A DNA stretch of 64,000 bases from Spirochaetaceae bacterium bin103. GTDB lineage: Bacteria; Spirochaetota; Spirochaetia; SZUA-6; Bin103. Location: contig MPNH01000001.1 of NCBI GenBank assembly GCA_002238925.1, forward strand, positions 186,001 through 250,000, in the 5' to 3' direction. The notes beneath the pieces were generated by a model that was not told where the DNA came from, did no database searches, and saw only the letters and a program-made list of their open reading frames with translations. This document shows positions 54,036 through 63,826 of the stretch, in pieces; within the stretch, counting starts at the first letter, position 1, and every line of letters starts with the position of its first letter. The translations under genes and the position numbers were made by a program.

Positions 54036-55046
54036 ATGAATAGCCAGAGCGTTCCAAATCGTATCTGGATCGAAATCGGGATCTTCGCGGCGGTGGCGCT
54101 TGGCCTGTACCTTCTGACGCCAGGCGTATTCCTGTTTCTGATTCCGTTGCAGATGCTCGCCATTCGGCGCGGCAGCAGCGCGTTCAACCTTGCCGCGCTG
54201 CTGCTGGTGCTGCTGGCCGGGGTGGTGGAGTTGGCGATGGCGGGCTGGCGCAGCGATCTGCCTGCGGACGAAGGCTACCTGCGCAACATAGGCCTGTTCC
54301 TGTCGGCGCTCCTGCTCGGCGGGCTGTGGCTTGTCAACCAGCCGCGCGTGCTGCCCTATCGCAGTTTGCTGCGCATCCTCATCGCGACCGGAGCCGCCGG
54401 CCTGGTCGCGGTGCCGTTCGTCGGCGGCCTGGTGAGCGACCCCGAGTTCGTGCCGACGATGCGCAATTACATCGCCGGGCAGCCGATTCTGCGCCTCGGC
54501 ATCGCCCCGAGCGACGCGCCCGGCGGAGCGGCCGTGACCACCGACCAGATCAACCTGTTCATCGACACGGTCGGCACGGTGCTGCTGCGCGGCGTCCTCT
54601 TCCTGTACATGGTGTACCTGATGGCGGCGTGGTGGCTGGGTTCGCTGTGGGGGGCGCGTACCATCGGCATTCGATCGCCGATCGGGCGGCTGCTGACCTT
54701 CCGCCTGGAGCCGTGGTGCATATGGGCGCTGCTGTTGAGCGGCGCGGCGGTGCTCGGAGATGCGCTCGGCGACCTCGGCGTACTCGGATATGTCGGTTGG
54801 AACGTGTTCTCGGTATTCCTGCTGCTGTTTGCGCTGCAGGGAATCGGTGTATTGCAGTGGCTGTTCAGACGGTATAATGTTCCGGGCCCGATGCGCGTCA
54901 TGATCGGTGTGGCAATGGTGTTCATGCTGTTCCGCTCGGTCCTCACCTTCATACCGGTGTTCGGATTGCCGCTGCTCGGGGTGTCCGAGATATGGATCGA
55001 CTTCAAGCGTCCGAAGCCGGGCGAACAGGACAAAGACGTTACCTGA
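54036..55046 (+). CDS. YybS/DUF2232-like membrane protein, 336 aa
   Basis: Multi-pass membrane protein with about eight hydrophobic segments, beginning IEIGIFAAVALGLYLLTPGV and ending with a basic FKRPKPGEQ tail. Its position between rpsR and rplI is typical of the DUF2232 (YybS) family in many bacteria. The function is unknown; the family may be an envelope or sporulation-era transporter. The ribosome site for ATG 54036 is weak. Confidence 0.7.
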   Translation: MNSQSVPNRIWIEIGIFAAVALGLYLLTPGVFLFLIPLQMLAIRRGSSAFNLAALLLVLLAGVVELAMAGWRSDLPADEGYLRNIGLFLSALLLGGLWLVNQPRVLPYRSLLRILIATGAAGLVAVPFVGGLVSDPEFVPTMRNYIAGQPILRLGIAPSDAPGGAAVTTDQINLFIDTVGTVLLRGVLFLYMVYLMAAWWLGSLWGARTIGIRSPIGRLLTFRLEPWCIWALLLSGAAVLGDALGDLGVLGYVGWNVFSVFLLLFALQGIGVLQWLFRRYNVPGPMRVMIGVAMVFMLFRSVLTFIPVFGLPLLGVSEIWIDFKRPKPGEQDKDVT

Positions 55047-55100
55047 CGAGACGTCAGCTGACGATACTTCGGGTGACCCCGGAAACGACAGGAGTGAGAA

Positions 55101-55553
55101 ATGAAAGTGATTCTGCAGCAAGATGTGCCGGGCCTTGGAGAAGAGGGCGACGTGTGCGAGGTAGCCACCGGCTATGCGCGCAATTTTCTGTTTCGCAGGC
55201 AGGCCGCACTACCCTTTACCAAGGACGCGATGACACGGCTCGAACATCGCCGCGGCGCTATCGAACGCCGCAAGGAAGAGAAGCGGGCGGGCGCGGCCGG
55301 CTTGTGCGAGCGGCTCGAGGGTGAGGAACTCACCTTCCGCATGACCGCCGGAGTGAGTGGCAAGCTGTTCGGATCTATCACCAATGTGGCGATTGCCGGC
55401 GAACTCGAACGGCGCGGTTACGACGTGGACCGCCGCCGCATCGAGGTGCCCGACCATTCGCTGAAGATGATCGGCGACCACACGGTCCGCATCCGGCTCT
55501 ACGAAAGTCAGTCAGCAAACGTGAAGGTTGTGATCGAGGCCGACCAAGAATAG
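55101..55553 (+). CDS. rplI: 50S ribosomal protein bL9
   Basis: Opens MKVILQQDVPGLGEEGDV with the family signature GYARNFLFRRQAA (about 24-36). The long helix (about 41-75) and C-terminal domain (VSGKLFGSITNVAIAGEL) match bL9. ATG 55101 follows AGGAGTGAGAA. dnaB starts 5 bases after its stop. Confidence 0.96.
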   Translation: MKVILQQDVPGLGEEGDVCEVATGYARNFLFRRQAALPFTKDAMTRLEHRRGAIERRKEEKRAGAAGLCERLEGEELTFRMTAGVSGKLFGSITNVAIAGELERRGYDVDRRRIEVPDHSLKMIGDHTVRIRLYESQSANVKVVIEADQE

Positions 55554-55558
55554 CTGAG

Positions 55559-56902
55559 GTGGCCGACACCGCCGCGCCGGCAGGCATACCGCTTCGGGAC
55601 TCGATTCCGCCCCACAACATCGACGCCGAGGTCGCAACCATCGGTGCGTTGTTGCTTGATCCCGAGGCGCTGTCTACCGTGTTGCGCTATCTGCGCGCCG
55701 ACGATTTCTACCGAGCGGCGCATCGCAAGGTATACCAGTCGATCCTGGCCTTGTTCGACCGTAACGAAGCCATCGACCTGATCACGCTGAGTGACGAACT
55801 CAACCGGATCGGCGAACTCGATGCATGCGGCGGCATGGCGCGTATATCGCAGCTCACCTCGGCCGTCCCTACCAGTGCCAACGTCGAGTATTACGCGCGC
55901 ATCGTTCAGGCGCTCAGCATGCGGCGCGAGCTGCAGCGCATCGCGGCCTCGATCATTGCCGACTCGTTCGACGACTCGCGCGAGGTACGTTATATCATTG
56001 AGGAAGCAGAACGGCGCATCTTCGAGATTACCGACCGCCAACAGACCGGTTCGTTCCGGCTTGCGCGGGAGATCATCAACCAGACGGTCGACGCGATCGA
56101 ACGGCTATACCACTCAAGCGGCAGCTACACCGGCATTCCGAGCGGGTTTGGCGATCTCGACAATCTGACCAGCGGGTTTCAGAACTCGGAATTCGTGGTA
56201 ATCGGCGCGCGGCCTTCGGTGGGCAAGACAGCGCTTGCGCTCACCATGGCCGCCCACATCGCCGTGCAGCAGCGCAAGCCGGTGGGATTCTTTACCCTGG
56301 AAATGTCGGCCGTGGCCCTGATGCAGCGGTTGCTGGCCGCCGAGGCGCGTCTCGACTCGAATCGCATTCGCTCCGGTCTGCTGAGGCCTTCCGACTTCCA
56401 CAAGATCACCGACGCGGCGGGACGCCTGTACGACGCACCACTGTTCATCGAAGACTCTCCGAATCTCAAGTTGCTCGACCTGCGCGCCCAGGCGCGCCGC
56501 ATGAAATCGAACCACTCGGTCGAAATCGTCTTCATCGACTACCTCACGCTTATTACGTCAGAGAATCAGGATCTTCCCCGGCACGAGCAGATAGCCGAGA
56601 TCAGCCGTTCTCTGAAGGCGTTGGCGCGCGAGCTCGACGTACCGGTGCTGGCGCTCTCCCAGGTACGCCGGGAGACCGAGGGCAAGCTCCCCAACCTCGC
56701 CGACCTGCGTGAGTCGGGTTCGATCGAGCAGGACGCCGACGTGGTGATGTTCCTGCACCGCGAGCGCGGTACCGACGAGAATCTGAACGAACGGGAGACC
56801 GACCTGATCGTGGCCAAGCAGCGCAACGGCCCGGTTGGCAAGATCAACCTCACCTTCTTCCCGGAATACACCACGTTCGAAGCTCACTCGTCGCGCACCT
56901 GA
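55559..56902 (+). CDS. dnaB: Replicative DNA helicase DnaB
   Basis: The hexameric replication-fork helicase. The N-terminal domain begins IPPHNIDAEVATIGALLLDP. The RecA-like C-terminal domain carries Walker A GARPSVGKTALAL (about 218), Walker B IVFIDYLTLI and LSQVRRETEGKLPNLADLRES. Length 447 is normal. GTG 55559 is the start nearest the family N-terminus. Its last 19 bases overlap the convergent WD40 gene. Confidence 0.96.
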   Translation: MADTAAPAGIPLRDSIPPHNIDAEVATIGALLLDPEALSTVLRYLRADDFYRAAHRKVYQSILALFDRNEAIDLITLSDELNRIGELDACGGMARISQLTSAVPTSANVEYYARIVQALSMRRELQRIAASIIADSFDDSREVRYIIEEAERRIFEITDRQQTGSFRLAREIINQTVDAIERLYHSSGSYTGIPSGFGDLDNLTSGFQNSEFVVIGARPSVGKTALALTMAAHIAVQQRKPVGFFTLEMSAVALMQRLLAAEARLDSNRIRSGLLRPSDFHKITDAAGRLYDAPLFIEDSPNLKLLDLRAQARRMKSNHSVEIVFIDYLTLITSENQDLPRHEQIAEISRSLKALARELDVPVLALSQVRRETEGKLPNLADLRESGSIEQDADVVMFLHRERGTDENLNERETDLIVAKQRNGPVGKINLTFFPEYTTFEAHSSRT

Positions 56903-59073
56903 CGCGACGGCTGCGCCAGGTATCGATCCGCCCCCGGCGAGTGGAAATATTCGCCGTTCGGCCGCACCACGATCCAATTGAAATCGCGGAACAGGTAGAA
57001 GTGAAACATCAAGGATCGCGTGAACCGGTTCCAGACGGTAAAGGTGGCGTCCGAGTTGCGCGCCACCAGCAAATCGCCGGCCACGACCAGTTCGCGCGGC
57101 TGCCGATCGGTGCGTTCCAGCTCCTGGAGCCGGGTACCGTCCCACACGCGGACCGCGTCCGCACCCAGTGTGGAGTACACCCGCTGACGGTCGGGAGCCT
57201 CGACAAGGGCGGCGGACAGGTCTTCGCCGGTGAATCCATGAACGACGCGCTGTCGAGCGAGGTCGTTGCCCTCACGCATCCGCAGCACGGTTCGCATGCG
57301 GCCGCGGGCGGCACCGTCCGGCGGCGGCTCCACGCCGAGGGTGAGGAGCTGTCCGTTGGCATGTTGCGCCATATCGTAGATGAGCAGCGCGTCATCCGGA
57401 ATCAGCAGCGTCTCGGCGTGGGTGGCGTCGATCTTGAGGAGCGGCGTCGTCAGGTCACTGGTGCTGGTGCGTCCGGCAATAAGGTGGTCGCCGAAACTGA
57501 CCACCTTGCTAGTGCCCGGGGCCCAGAATGCTCCCACCGGGTCCGGCGCCGGTATCCCGGACGCGGTCAGCACCTCGCTGACCGGATACAGGGTAATGTT
57601 GCCGAGCCCGTCGAGCAGCAGCAGCCGGTCGCCGACCACACTTACCTGGCTGAGCGGGGCGGCAAATCCGGAAATGCGCATTCGGTAGCGGCCGCTGCGT
57701 GGGTCGAGTGTACCCAACCGTCCGCTTGTCCCGTCCCGGTTCCACACCAGGACGGCGCCGTTGCCCGGCTGCTGCTGCAGGGTATCCGGGAGCAGCAGCC
57801 CGGCGACCGGCGGCGGTGGTGACGACGCCGGCGTTGGTACCACCGTCATTCCGATAGCGGTTCCGAACGGGTTGCGCAATACGCTGGCGGCGGCAAGCCG
57901 CGGCAAGCTGGTGGCGGCGGTGAGCGGTGCGTAGCCGGGCACGAGCGTCGCCGCCGACCGCTGCAGCCGGGCAACGGCGATGCGGCGCCGGGTAGCGACC
58001 AACAGCGTGTCGCCATCTGCCGCGAGTGCTTCCGGTACCACGAGTTCGTCACGCACGAACGGATCGGCGCCGGCCTGGTGAGCCTCCCATATCGCGCCGT
58101 CGGCGGCGAAGAACAGGGTGCGGCCCGCGTACGCCGCCGCCGTCGGAGTTTCATCGAGATACAGGCGGTATTCGGTGCGCGGCGTCAGGGCACGATCGAG
58201 TGTGTGCCGCTGCAGCACGAATACGTGATCCTCCCGTTCGTCCGGTTGCAGTACGCCGAGGCCGGCGAACTGATCGGCTACCGCCACCCTTGCCTGCCGC
58301 GATACCGCGAGCCTGCTGCGTACCGTACCGGTGACCACATCGATGGCCACCATGTCGTCTCCAGAACGCGCCACCAGCAGGTTCTTGTCGGCACTGAGTG
58401 CTATAGACTCCAATCCGGGCAGGGTCGGAACGACGCCCTTCACCGCGAGCGTAGCGGCGTCCCAATAACGTATTTCTCCGGTAGGCTGATAGGTCATGAG
58501 GGTGCGTTCGTTGGTCGAAGTCGCGACGTATGAAACGATGCCAAATGCGGCCGGGAGACGTTCCTGGTGCTCGCCGGTCGCCGGTTCGAGGAACACCACG
58601 CTGTCGAACTGAGCGCGGCTGTAGACGAGGGACGCGCCGAGGCTGGTAAACCCGACGTGCAGCGGGGCCGTGTCCAGGCGGTGGCGGTACAGCCGCCGCG
58701 CGCTCTGCCAATCCCACACCTCCAGCAGGTCGTCGCCCCCGGTGGAGCGCGCGACCGCGGCAAGCAGCGGGCGGTCGGGATGCAGGGCGATGCGCAGGAC
58801 ACGCACCGCACCGAGGCGGAGATGGCGGACAATGGTGCGGCGGTCGTGACTCCATATCCGCACCGTGCCGTCTTCGCCGGCGGAGAACAGCAACCGCCGC
58901 TGCCCATCGTAGGCGAGGTCGTAAATCGTACCGCGGTGGCTGGTGTCTACCAGCGGCAGCGGGTTGGCGGCCGCGGACGTACCGGCACAGGCGAGCAGCA
59001 CCAGCGCGCACGCACGCAGCAGCGGCCGCGCCGGCCGCGCCGGCCGCGCCCTCCGGGATACGCGACGAGCCAT
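56884..59073 (-). CDS. Exported WD40-type beta-propeller protein, 729 aa
   Basis: A signal peptide (PLLRACALVLLACAGTSAAA, 20 residues) is preceded by a very Arg-rich N-terminus. WD40 repeats are clear at about 45-150 (GTIYDLAYDGQRRLLFSAGE, GTVRIWSHDRRT, LEVWDWQSARR) and degenerate after that; total propeller content may be two. The C-terminal end (FHFYLFRDFNWIVVRPNGEY) is atypical. It starts 1 base after the rseP stop, so it is part of the cell-envelope operon. It may be a scaffold in the periplasm. Confidence 0.75.
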   Translation of the reverse strand: MARRVSRRARPARPARPLLRACALVLLACAGTSAAANPLPLVDTSHRGTIYDLAYDGQRRLLFSAGEDGTVRIWSHDRRTIVRHLRLGAVRVLRIALHPDRPLLAAVARSTGGDDLLEVWDWQSARRLYRHRLDTAPLHVGFTSLGASLVYSRAQFDSVVFLEPATGEHQERLPAAFGIVSYVATSTNERTLMTYQPTGEIRYWDAATLAVKGVVPTLPGLESIALSADKNLLVARSGDDMVAIDVVTGTVRSRLAVSRQARVAVADQFAGLGVLQPDEREDHVFVLQRHTLDRALTPRTEYRLYLDETPTAAAYAGRTLFFAADGAIWEAHQAGADPFVRDELVVPEALAADGDTLLVATRRRIAVARLQRSAATLVPGYAPLTAATSLPRLAAASVLRNPFGTAIGMTVVPTPASSPPPPVAGLLLPDTLQQQPGNGAVLVWNRDGTSGRLGTLDPRSGRYRMRISGFAAPLSQVSVVGDRLLLLDGLGNITLYPVSEVLTASGIPAPDPVGAFWAPGTSKVVSFGDHLIAGRTSTSDLTTPLLKIDATHAETLLIPDDALLIYDMAQHANGQLLTLGVEPPPDGAARGRMRTVLRMREGNDLARQRVVHGFTGEDLSAALVEAPDRQRVYSTLGADAVRVWDGTRLQELERTDRQPRELVVAGDLLVARNSDATFTVWNRFTRSLMFHFYLFRDFNWIVVRPNGEYFHSPGADRYLAQPSRQVRDE

Positions 59074-59074
59074 G

Positions 59075-60430
59075 CTACCGGCCGACGAAGAACAGAATGT
59101 CGCTGAAGGTAACCGTGATCGCCAGCACCAGCAGCAGCGACATGCCGAGTGTCTGGATGCGATACACCACCGCCGGACGCAATGGCTTGCCGCGGATCAG
59201 CTCGGTCACGTAGAGCGCCAAGTGGCCGCCGTCGAGGGCCGGCAGCGGCAGCAGGTTCATGATGAACAGGACGATGCTGATCAGGCACAGCAGCCGAAAG
59301 AACCGTACCAGGCCGGCTCCGAAGCTGTTTTCAAAGCCGTCGGTGGCGGCGCGTCCGACAAAATAGGTAATGCGCAGCGGCCCCGCCACCTGGTTCCGCG
59401 CATTGCCGTCGAACAGCCTCGCGAAGCCGCCGAAGGTGAGCGCCATGGTGTTCCAAGTATCGTCAATTCCGCGGGTCAGTGCGGCGGCCGGGGACAGCCG
59501 GGGAGAACGTGATTGTGGAAGCCGAAAGCCAAGGCCCAGGTCCTCCGTTCCGGTGTCCGGCACCACCGTGAACGTGAGCGGCTGCCCCTCCCGTTCGACC
59601 GTGAAGTCGACCGGTGCGGCGCCATCCTGCAGCCGCTGCACGACGTCGATCGAGTGGCGCACCGCCATCGAATCGACCGCCACCACCCGATCACCGCTGC
59701 GCAACCCGGCGATCGACGCCGCGCCTCCCAGGCGCACGTCGATAATCGGTTCGATCCAGGGGTAGACCCAGATTCGTCCGGCCCCGGTGTCCGGATCGAG
59801 TTCCGGCGTGATGATGGCGGACAGCAGCATGCCGTCCCGCTCCACCGTAATCGGCAGGTCACGCGCCGGTGCAGGCGAGATGTGGCGGCGCAAATCCTGA
59901 AAGTTGGCAATGTCGTTGCCGGCGATCCGGGTGACGCGGTCGCCGCTCTGCAGACCAGCCGCTTGGGCGGGGGTTGGCTCCGATACCGCGTCGAGAGCGT
60001 AGTCGGAGGCCAGCACTATTCGGTTTCCCGGACTGTCGATTCGGAAGCCTGCCCACCAGATCAAGCTGAGCACGATTACCGCGAAGCAGAGATTGGCCAA
60101 CGGACCGGCGACGATAATCGCGATGCGGCGCCACGGAGACGCCGCAAAGAATGACCCCGGCTCTGACGGATACTCCAGATCTTCGTTGCGCCACGCTTCG
60201 CGCAGGGCGCTGTCACCCTTCATCTTGCAGTACCCGCCGAGCGGAAACCACGAAATCTGATAGGTGGTGCCGCGGTGTTGGTAACCGACCAGGCGCCGGC
60301 CCCAACCGAGCGAGAACACCTCCACGTCAACGCCATTGGCCTTGGCGGCCAGGAAGTGTCCGAGTTCATGGATGAGTACCATGATTCCGAGACCGAGGAT
60401 GCCAAAGAAAATAGTTACCAACTGCGTCAA
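59075..60430 (-). CDS. rseP: RseP-family site-2 zinc metalloprotease
   Basis: An intramembrane protease that cleaves anti-sigma factors and signal peptides. The zinc-binding HELGH is in LIHELGHFLAA (about 21-31) and the third ligand region is PALDGGHLALY near 400. Two PDZ domains lie at about 155-225 and 240-300. Start TTG 60430 overlaps the cdsA stop (TTGA), indicating translational coupling; the later TTG of QLVTIFF is an alternative. 451 residues is normal. Confidence 0.94.
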   Translation of the reverse strand: MTQLVTIFFGILGLGIMVLIHELGHFLAAKANGVDVEVFSLGWGRRLVGYQHRGTTYQISWFPLGGYCKMKGDSALREAWRNEDLEYPSEPGSFFAASPWRRIAIIVAGPLANLCFAVIVLSLIWWAGFRIDSPGNRIVLASDYALDAVSEPTPAQAAGLQSGDRVTRIAGNDIANFQDLRRHISPAPARDLPITVERDGMLLSAIITPELDPDTGAGRIWVYPWIEPIIDVRLGGAASIAGLRSGDRVVAVDSMAVRHSIDVVQRLQDGAAPVDFTVEREGQPLTFTVVPDTGTEDLGLGFRLPQSRSPRLSPAAALTRGIDDTWNTMALTFGGFARLFDGNARNQVAGPLRITYFVGRAATDGFENSFGAGLVRFFRLLCLISIVLFIMNLLPLPALDGGHLALYVTELIRGKPLRPAVVYRIQTLGMSLLLVLAITVTFSDILFFVGR

Positions 60431-61311
60431 CCTGCCGTCCCGTGCACGCGCTGCATCCACAGGTAAAACAGCGGCGCGCATAACATCAAGGAATCTATCG
60501 AGTCCAGCAACCCGCCGCGTCCGGGAATGATTTCGCCGGAGTCCTTGACTTGCGCGGCGCGCTTCAGGGCCGACTCCAGCAAGTCGCCGACCGCGGCGCA
60601 GACACCCATTGCAGCACCTCCCAGCGCTGCCTCCAAGGTACCGAACTGAGGAGCGCCGGGGAACACGCGTTGCGCGACAATCAGTGCCGCCACCGACGCG
60701 CCGATGCCGGTAGCGTATCCGACGGCGGTCTTGGTGGGGCTCGCCGGCAAGCCAAGTGCGGTGCGCCCGCCGGCCAACTTGCCCGCCAGGTAGGCGACCG
60801 TATCATTGCTGAACACCGCCACGAAGAAGGTAAGCAGCAGCCACTGCGGGTTGCTGAGTCCGGCAAGGCGTACGATGTAGCCAATAAACAAGCCCGGATA
60901 GAGGCTGGCAAGCAGCGTCGCCCCGGCCACGCCGAGAGGATCGCCGCTGCGTCCGCGCTGCGTGGCTCCGAGCAGCAGGGTGACTGCCAATACCAGCGCG
61001 ACCACGGCCGCGGCTACCGCGCCGAAGGCGTACCCGGAAACGATACCCCAGTTCTCCAGATATGCGACGATCGGGAACAGTGCGGAACAGGCCGCCGCGA
61101 AATGCCAGCGTCCGGCGACCGCGCGGCGCGCAAGCAATGCGGCCACCTCGCGCGAGCCGAGAATCGCGGCGGCAGTGGCACACAGGGTGAACAACAGGTG
61201 CCGATAGGCGGGTACGGCAAAGATCAGAACGAAGAACAGCGGAACCGCAGCCACGAACATCGCCAAGCGGGCCCCGAATCGATCAGCCGACAACATCGTC
61301 TGCGGATTCAC
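60427..61311 (-). CDS. cdsA: Phosphatidate cytidylyltransferase
   Basis: Membrane enzyme that makes CDP-diacylglycerol from phosphatidate and CTP. About eight hydrophobic segments precede the C-terminal signature KDSGEIIPGRGGLLDSIDSL (20 residues), with Asp residues that bind metal. GTG 61311 is assumed, without a clear ribosome site. The frr gene ends 45 bases upstream. The uppS gene, usually between frr and cdsA, is absent here. Confidence 0.93.
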   Translation of the reverse strand: MNPQTMLSADRFGARLAMFVAAVPLFFVLIFAVPAYRHLLFTLCATAAAILGSREVAALLARRAVAGRWHFAAACSALFPIVAYLENWGIVSGYAFGAVAAAVVALVLAVTLLLGATQRGRSGDPLGVAGATLLASLYPGLFIGYIVRLAGLSNPQWLLLTFFVAVFSNDTVAYLAGKLAGGRTALGLPASPTKTAVGYATGIGASVAALIVAQRVFPGAPQFGTLEAALGGAAMGVCAAVGDLLESALKRAAQVKDSGEIIPGRGGLLDSIDSLMLCAPLFYLWMQRVHGTAG

Positions 61312-61356
61312 GATCGATGCAGCAGGCTCTTGGACTTCGATGCCAACACTACACCG

Positions 61357-61908
61357 TCAGATCTCCATGATCTCCTTTTCTTTCGCGGTCAGGAGTTCGT
61401 TGATCTCGGCGATGCGCTCGTCGGTGATGGTCTGCACCTGTTCCGACTCTCGCTTCGCCTCGTCCTCGCTGAGCCCTTCCTTCTTGTCCTGCTTGATGCT
61501 TTCGTTAAGGTCGCGGCGAATGTTGCGCACCGCGACCCGAGCCTGCTCGGCGGCGTTGCGCGCCTGCTTGACGATTTCCTTGCGCCGTTCCTCGGTAAGA
61601 GGGGGAATGGCGATGCGAATTACCTTGCCGTCGTTGCTCGGATTGAGCGACAGGTCGGATTTCTGGATCGCGCGGTCGATGTCGCTCAATGTCGACCGGT
61701 CCCACGGCTGGATGACTACCAGCCGCGCCTCGGGAATGGAAATCGTCGCCGTCTGGTTGAGCGGCATCTGCTGGCCGTACGCCTCGATGCGAATTTTGTC
61801 GAACATGGCGGCGCTGGCCCGTCCGGTACGAATGGTCTTGAACTCGCTCGACAGGGCATCGAGTGTCTTTTGCATGCGCTGGCGAGCTTCACCGCCAAGA
61901 TCGGCCAC
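61357..61908 (-). CDS. frr: Ribosome recycling factor
   Basis: 183 residues, normal. KTIRTGRASAAMFDKIRIE (about 24-42) and IRIAIPPLTEERRKEIVKQ (about 97-115) are family signatures. It dissociates post-termination ribosomes with EF-G. The start is GTG 61908 with GAGGAGAGG at good spacing. Located 24 bases after tsf. Confidence 0.96.
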   Translation of the reverse strand: MADLGGEARQRMQKTLDALSSEFKTIRTGRASAAMFDKIRIEAYGQQMPLNQTATISIPEARLVVIQPWDRSTLSDIDRAIQKSDLSLNPSNDGKVIRIAIPPLTEERRKEIVKQARNAAEQARVAVRNIRRDLNESIKQDKKEGLSEDEAKRESEQVQTITDERIAEINELLTAKEKEIMEI

Positions 61909-61932
61909 GATTTCCTCTCCTCAGGTGCGCCC

Positions 61933-62784
61933 TCAGCTTGCCGCGGGCGCTTCCTCGCCTACCTTGTAATAGACGTAATCCACGATCTGCACGTCGGCGC
62001 CAAGCTCTTTGCCGAGCCCGGCAACGAGCTGCTTTACGCTCAACTTCTGATCCTTCACGAATTCCTGTTCAACCAGGCAGATTTCCTGCAAGTGCTTGCG
62101 GAGCTTGCCCTTGACGATCCCTTCAACGACCTTTGCCGGCTTGTCGAGTGCCTCCGCCTGCTTGCGGAAGATCGATTCCTGTTCGGACAGGTACTCTTCG
62201 GTCACGTTGTCCTGGGTGAGAAACGGCGGCGCGTAGGCGGCAACGTGCAGCGCCAGGTCGAATGCGGTCTCGGTGACGCGGGCGTGAGCGGCGAGGGAGG
62301 CATCGGATGCGTGCAACTTGACCAGCGCACCGATGTTACCTTCGCCATGCAGATAGTGTGCGACCGTGTCGCCGTCTTCGATGGCAACGCTATGGAATCT
62401 GCGCAGGGCGATGTTTTCTTTGATGCGACCGATTGCCGCGGTGATCAGTTGCTGCATCTTGTCGGTGGGTGCCTGCGGACTCTCGGCCGCCACCTCGGCG
62501 ACAAGCTGCTCGCCGAGCGCCATGAATTGATCGTTGCGGGCCACGAAGTCGGTCTCGCTGGACAGTTCCAGGATGGCCGCCGTGCCGTTGACGGTGGCGA
62601 AGATGCGGCCCTCGTTGGTGGCGCGCCCGCTGCGCTTGGCGGCGGCCGACAGCCCCATCTCCTTGAGGCGGCGTTCCGCGGCCGCCAGGTCGCCGCCACT
62701 GTCCACCAGTGCCCGCTTGCAGTCCATCATTCCGGCCCCGGTCTGCTCCCGGAGCCGTTTTACATCTTGAGCGGAAATTGCCAA
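61933..62784 (-). CDS. tsf: Elongation factor Ts
   Basis: 283 residues. The N-terminal domain has QDVKRLREQTGAGMMDCKRA (6-25) and the core contains SSETDFVARNDQF (about 74-86), both diagnostic. It exchanges GDP for GTP on EF-Tu. Start TTG 62784 is set by AGGAGTGAG immediately upstream. Confidence 0.96.
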   Translation of the reverse strand: MAISAQDVKRLREQTGAGMMDCKRALVDSGGDLAAAERRLKEMGLSAAAKRSGRATNEGRIFATVNGTAAILELSSETDFVARNDQFMALGEQLVAEVAAESPQAPTDKMQQLITAAIGRIKENIALRRFHSVAIEDGDTVAHYLHGEGNIGALVKLHASDASLAAHARVTETAFDLALHVAAYAPPFLTQDNVTEEYLSEQESIFRKQAEALDKPAKVVEGIVKGKLRKHLQEICLVEQEFVKDQKLSVKQLVAGLGKELGADVQIVDYVYYKVGEEAPAAS

Positions 62785-62842
62785 TGCTCACTCCTGATTA
62801 ATTTGTTTGCCCGGTCCGGGCCGTGCCGCCTGACACGCGCCG

Positions 62843-63826
62843 TCAACGGTCGTACAGCGTATCTTCGTCGATTCCTGCTTTGTCGGTGACCGTTTCCTGT
62901 TCCGGCGTCGCCCGTTCCGGTTCGTCTTGCGGGGTGTAGTCGGAGTAGTCCTGGTCGGTGAATCCCAGCGGCGCCTGTTCGTCGTTCAAAGCGGCGCCCG
63001 CCATTTCACCGAGCGACACCGTTTCCACGTCCGGCGTCGGCGGGGCGTCGAACTCTTCGCCGAACTGGTCCTTGTCGATGATCTGGTCGTAGTCGTATTC
63101 GTCCGGACCCTCGTCCTGCAGGGTCTCGATCACTTCGAGCCCGACCTCGTTCTCCGCCTCCACGACCGCGTTTGCGACGATCTGGGTGAACAGGTTGATG
63201 GCCCGAATGGCGTCGTCGTTGCCCGGAATCGGCAGGTCGACGACATCCGGGTTGCAGTTGGTATCGACGATGGCAACCACGGGAATCTTCATCTTGTTCG
63301 CCTCGGCGATGGCGATCGCCTCCTTGCGGGTGTCGACCACGAACATGACCCCGGGAAGGTCCTTCATTTCCTTGATCCCGCCGAGGTTGCGCTCCAGCCG
63401 CGCCTGCTCCTTCTGCATCCGCGAAATCTCTTTCTTGGTCATGTTGGAGAAGGTGCCGTCAACTTCCATCTTCTCGATTTTCTTGAGCTTGAGCAGCGAG
63501 CGCTTCATGGTCGAGAAGTTGGTGAGCATGCCGCCGAGCCAGCGGTTGTTGACGTAGAACATGTTGCAGCGCCGGGCTTCCCGTTCGATCGACTGCTGCG
63601 CCTGCTTCTTGGTGCCGACGAACAGCACGTGCTTGCCGGCGAGAACACTCTGGCGAACGGTCTCGTAGGCGTCCTTGATCGCGACGATCGTCTTTTGCAG
63701 GTCGATGATATGGATGCCATTGCGCTCGGCGAAGATGTACCGCTGCATGCGCGGGTCCCAACGCTTGGTCTGGTGTCCGAAGTGTACTCCGGACTCCAGC
63801 AGGTTCTTCATGGTAACGACGGCCAA
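62843..63826 (-). CDS. rpsB: 30S ribosomal protein uS2 with acidic C-terminal tail, 327 aa
   Basis: The family N-terminus [19 protein letters not shown] aligns with the standard start, so TTG 63826 is preferred over the in-frame ATG at 63811; AGGGGG lies 8 bases before TTG. Signatures [13 protein letters not shown] and [15 protein letters not shown] are present. About 85 residues after residue 240 are rich in Asp and Glu and absent from the common 240-residue form. The maf stop is immediately upstream. tsf follows after 58 bases. Confidence 0.95.
   Translation of the reverse strand: MAVVTMKNLLESGVHFGHQTKRWDPRMQRYIFAERNGIHIIDLQKTIVAIKDAYETVRQSVLAGKHVLFVGTKKQAQQSIEREARRCNMFYVNNRWLGGMLTNFSTMKRSLLKLKKIEKMEVDGTFSNMTKKEISRMQKEQARLERNLGGIKEMKDLPGVMFVVDTRKEAIAIAEANKMKIPVVAIVDTNCNPDVVDLPIPGNDDAIRAINLFTQIVANAVVEAENEVGLEVIETLQDEGPDEYDYDQIIDKDQFGEEFDAPPTPDVETVSLGEMAGAALNDEQAPLGFTDQDYSDYTPQDEPERATPEQETVTDKAGIDEDTLYDR

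Noticed and set aside
60550-62889. A 779-codon plus-strand frame opposite cdsA, frr and tsf
   Set aside because: The opposite strand holds three well-conserved essential genes; this frame is their shadow.
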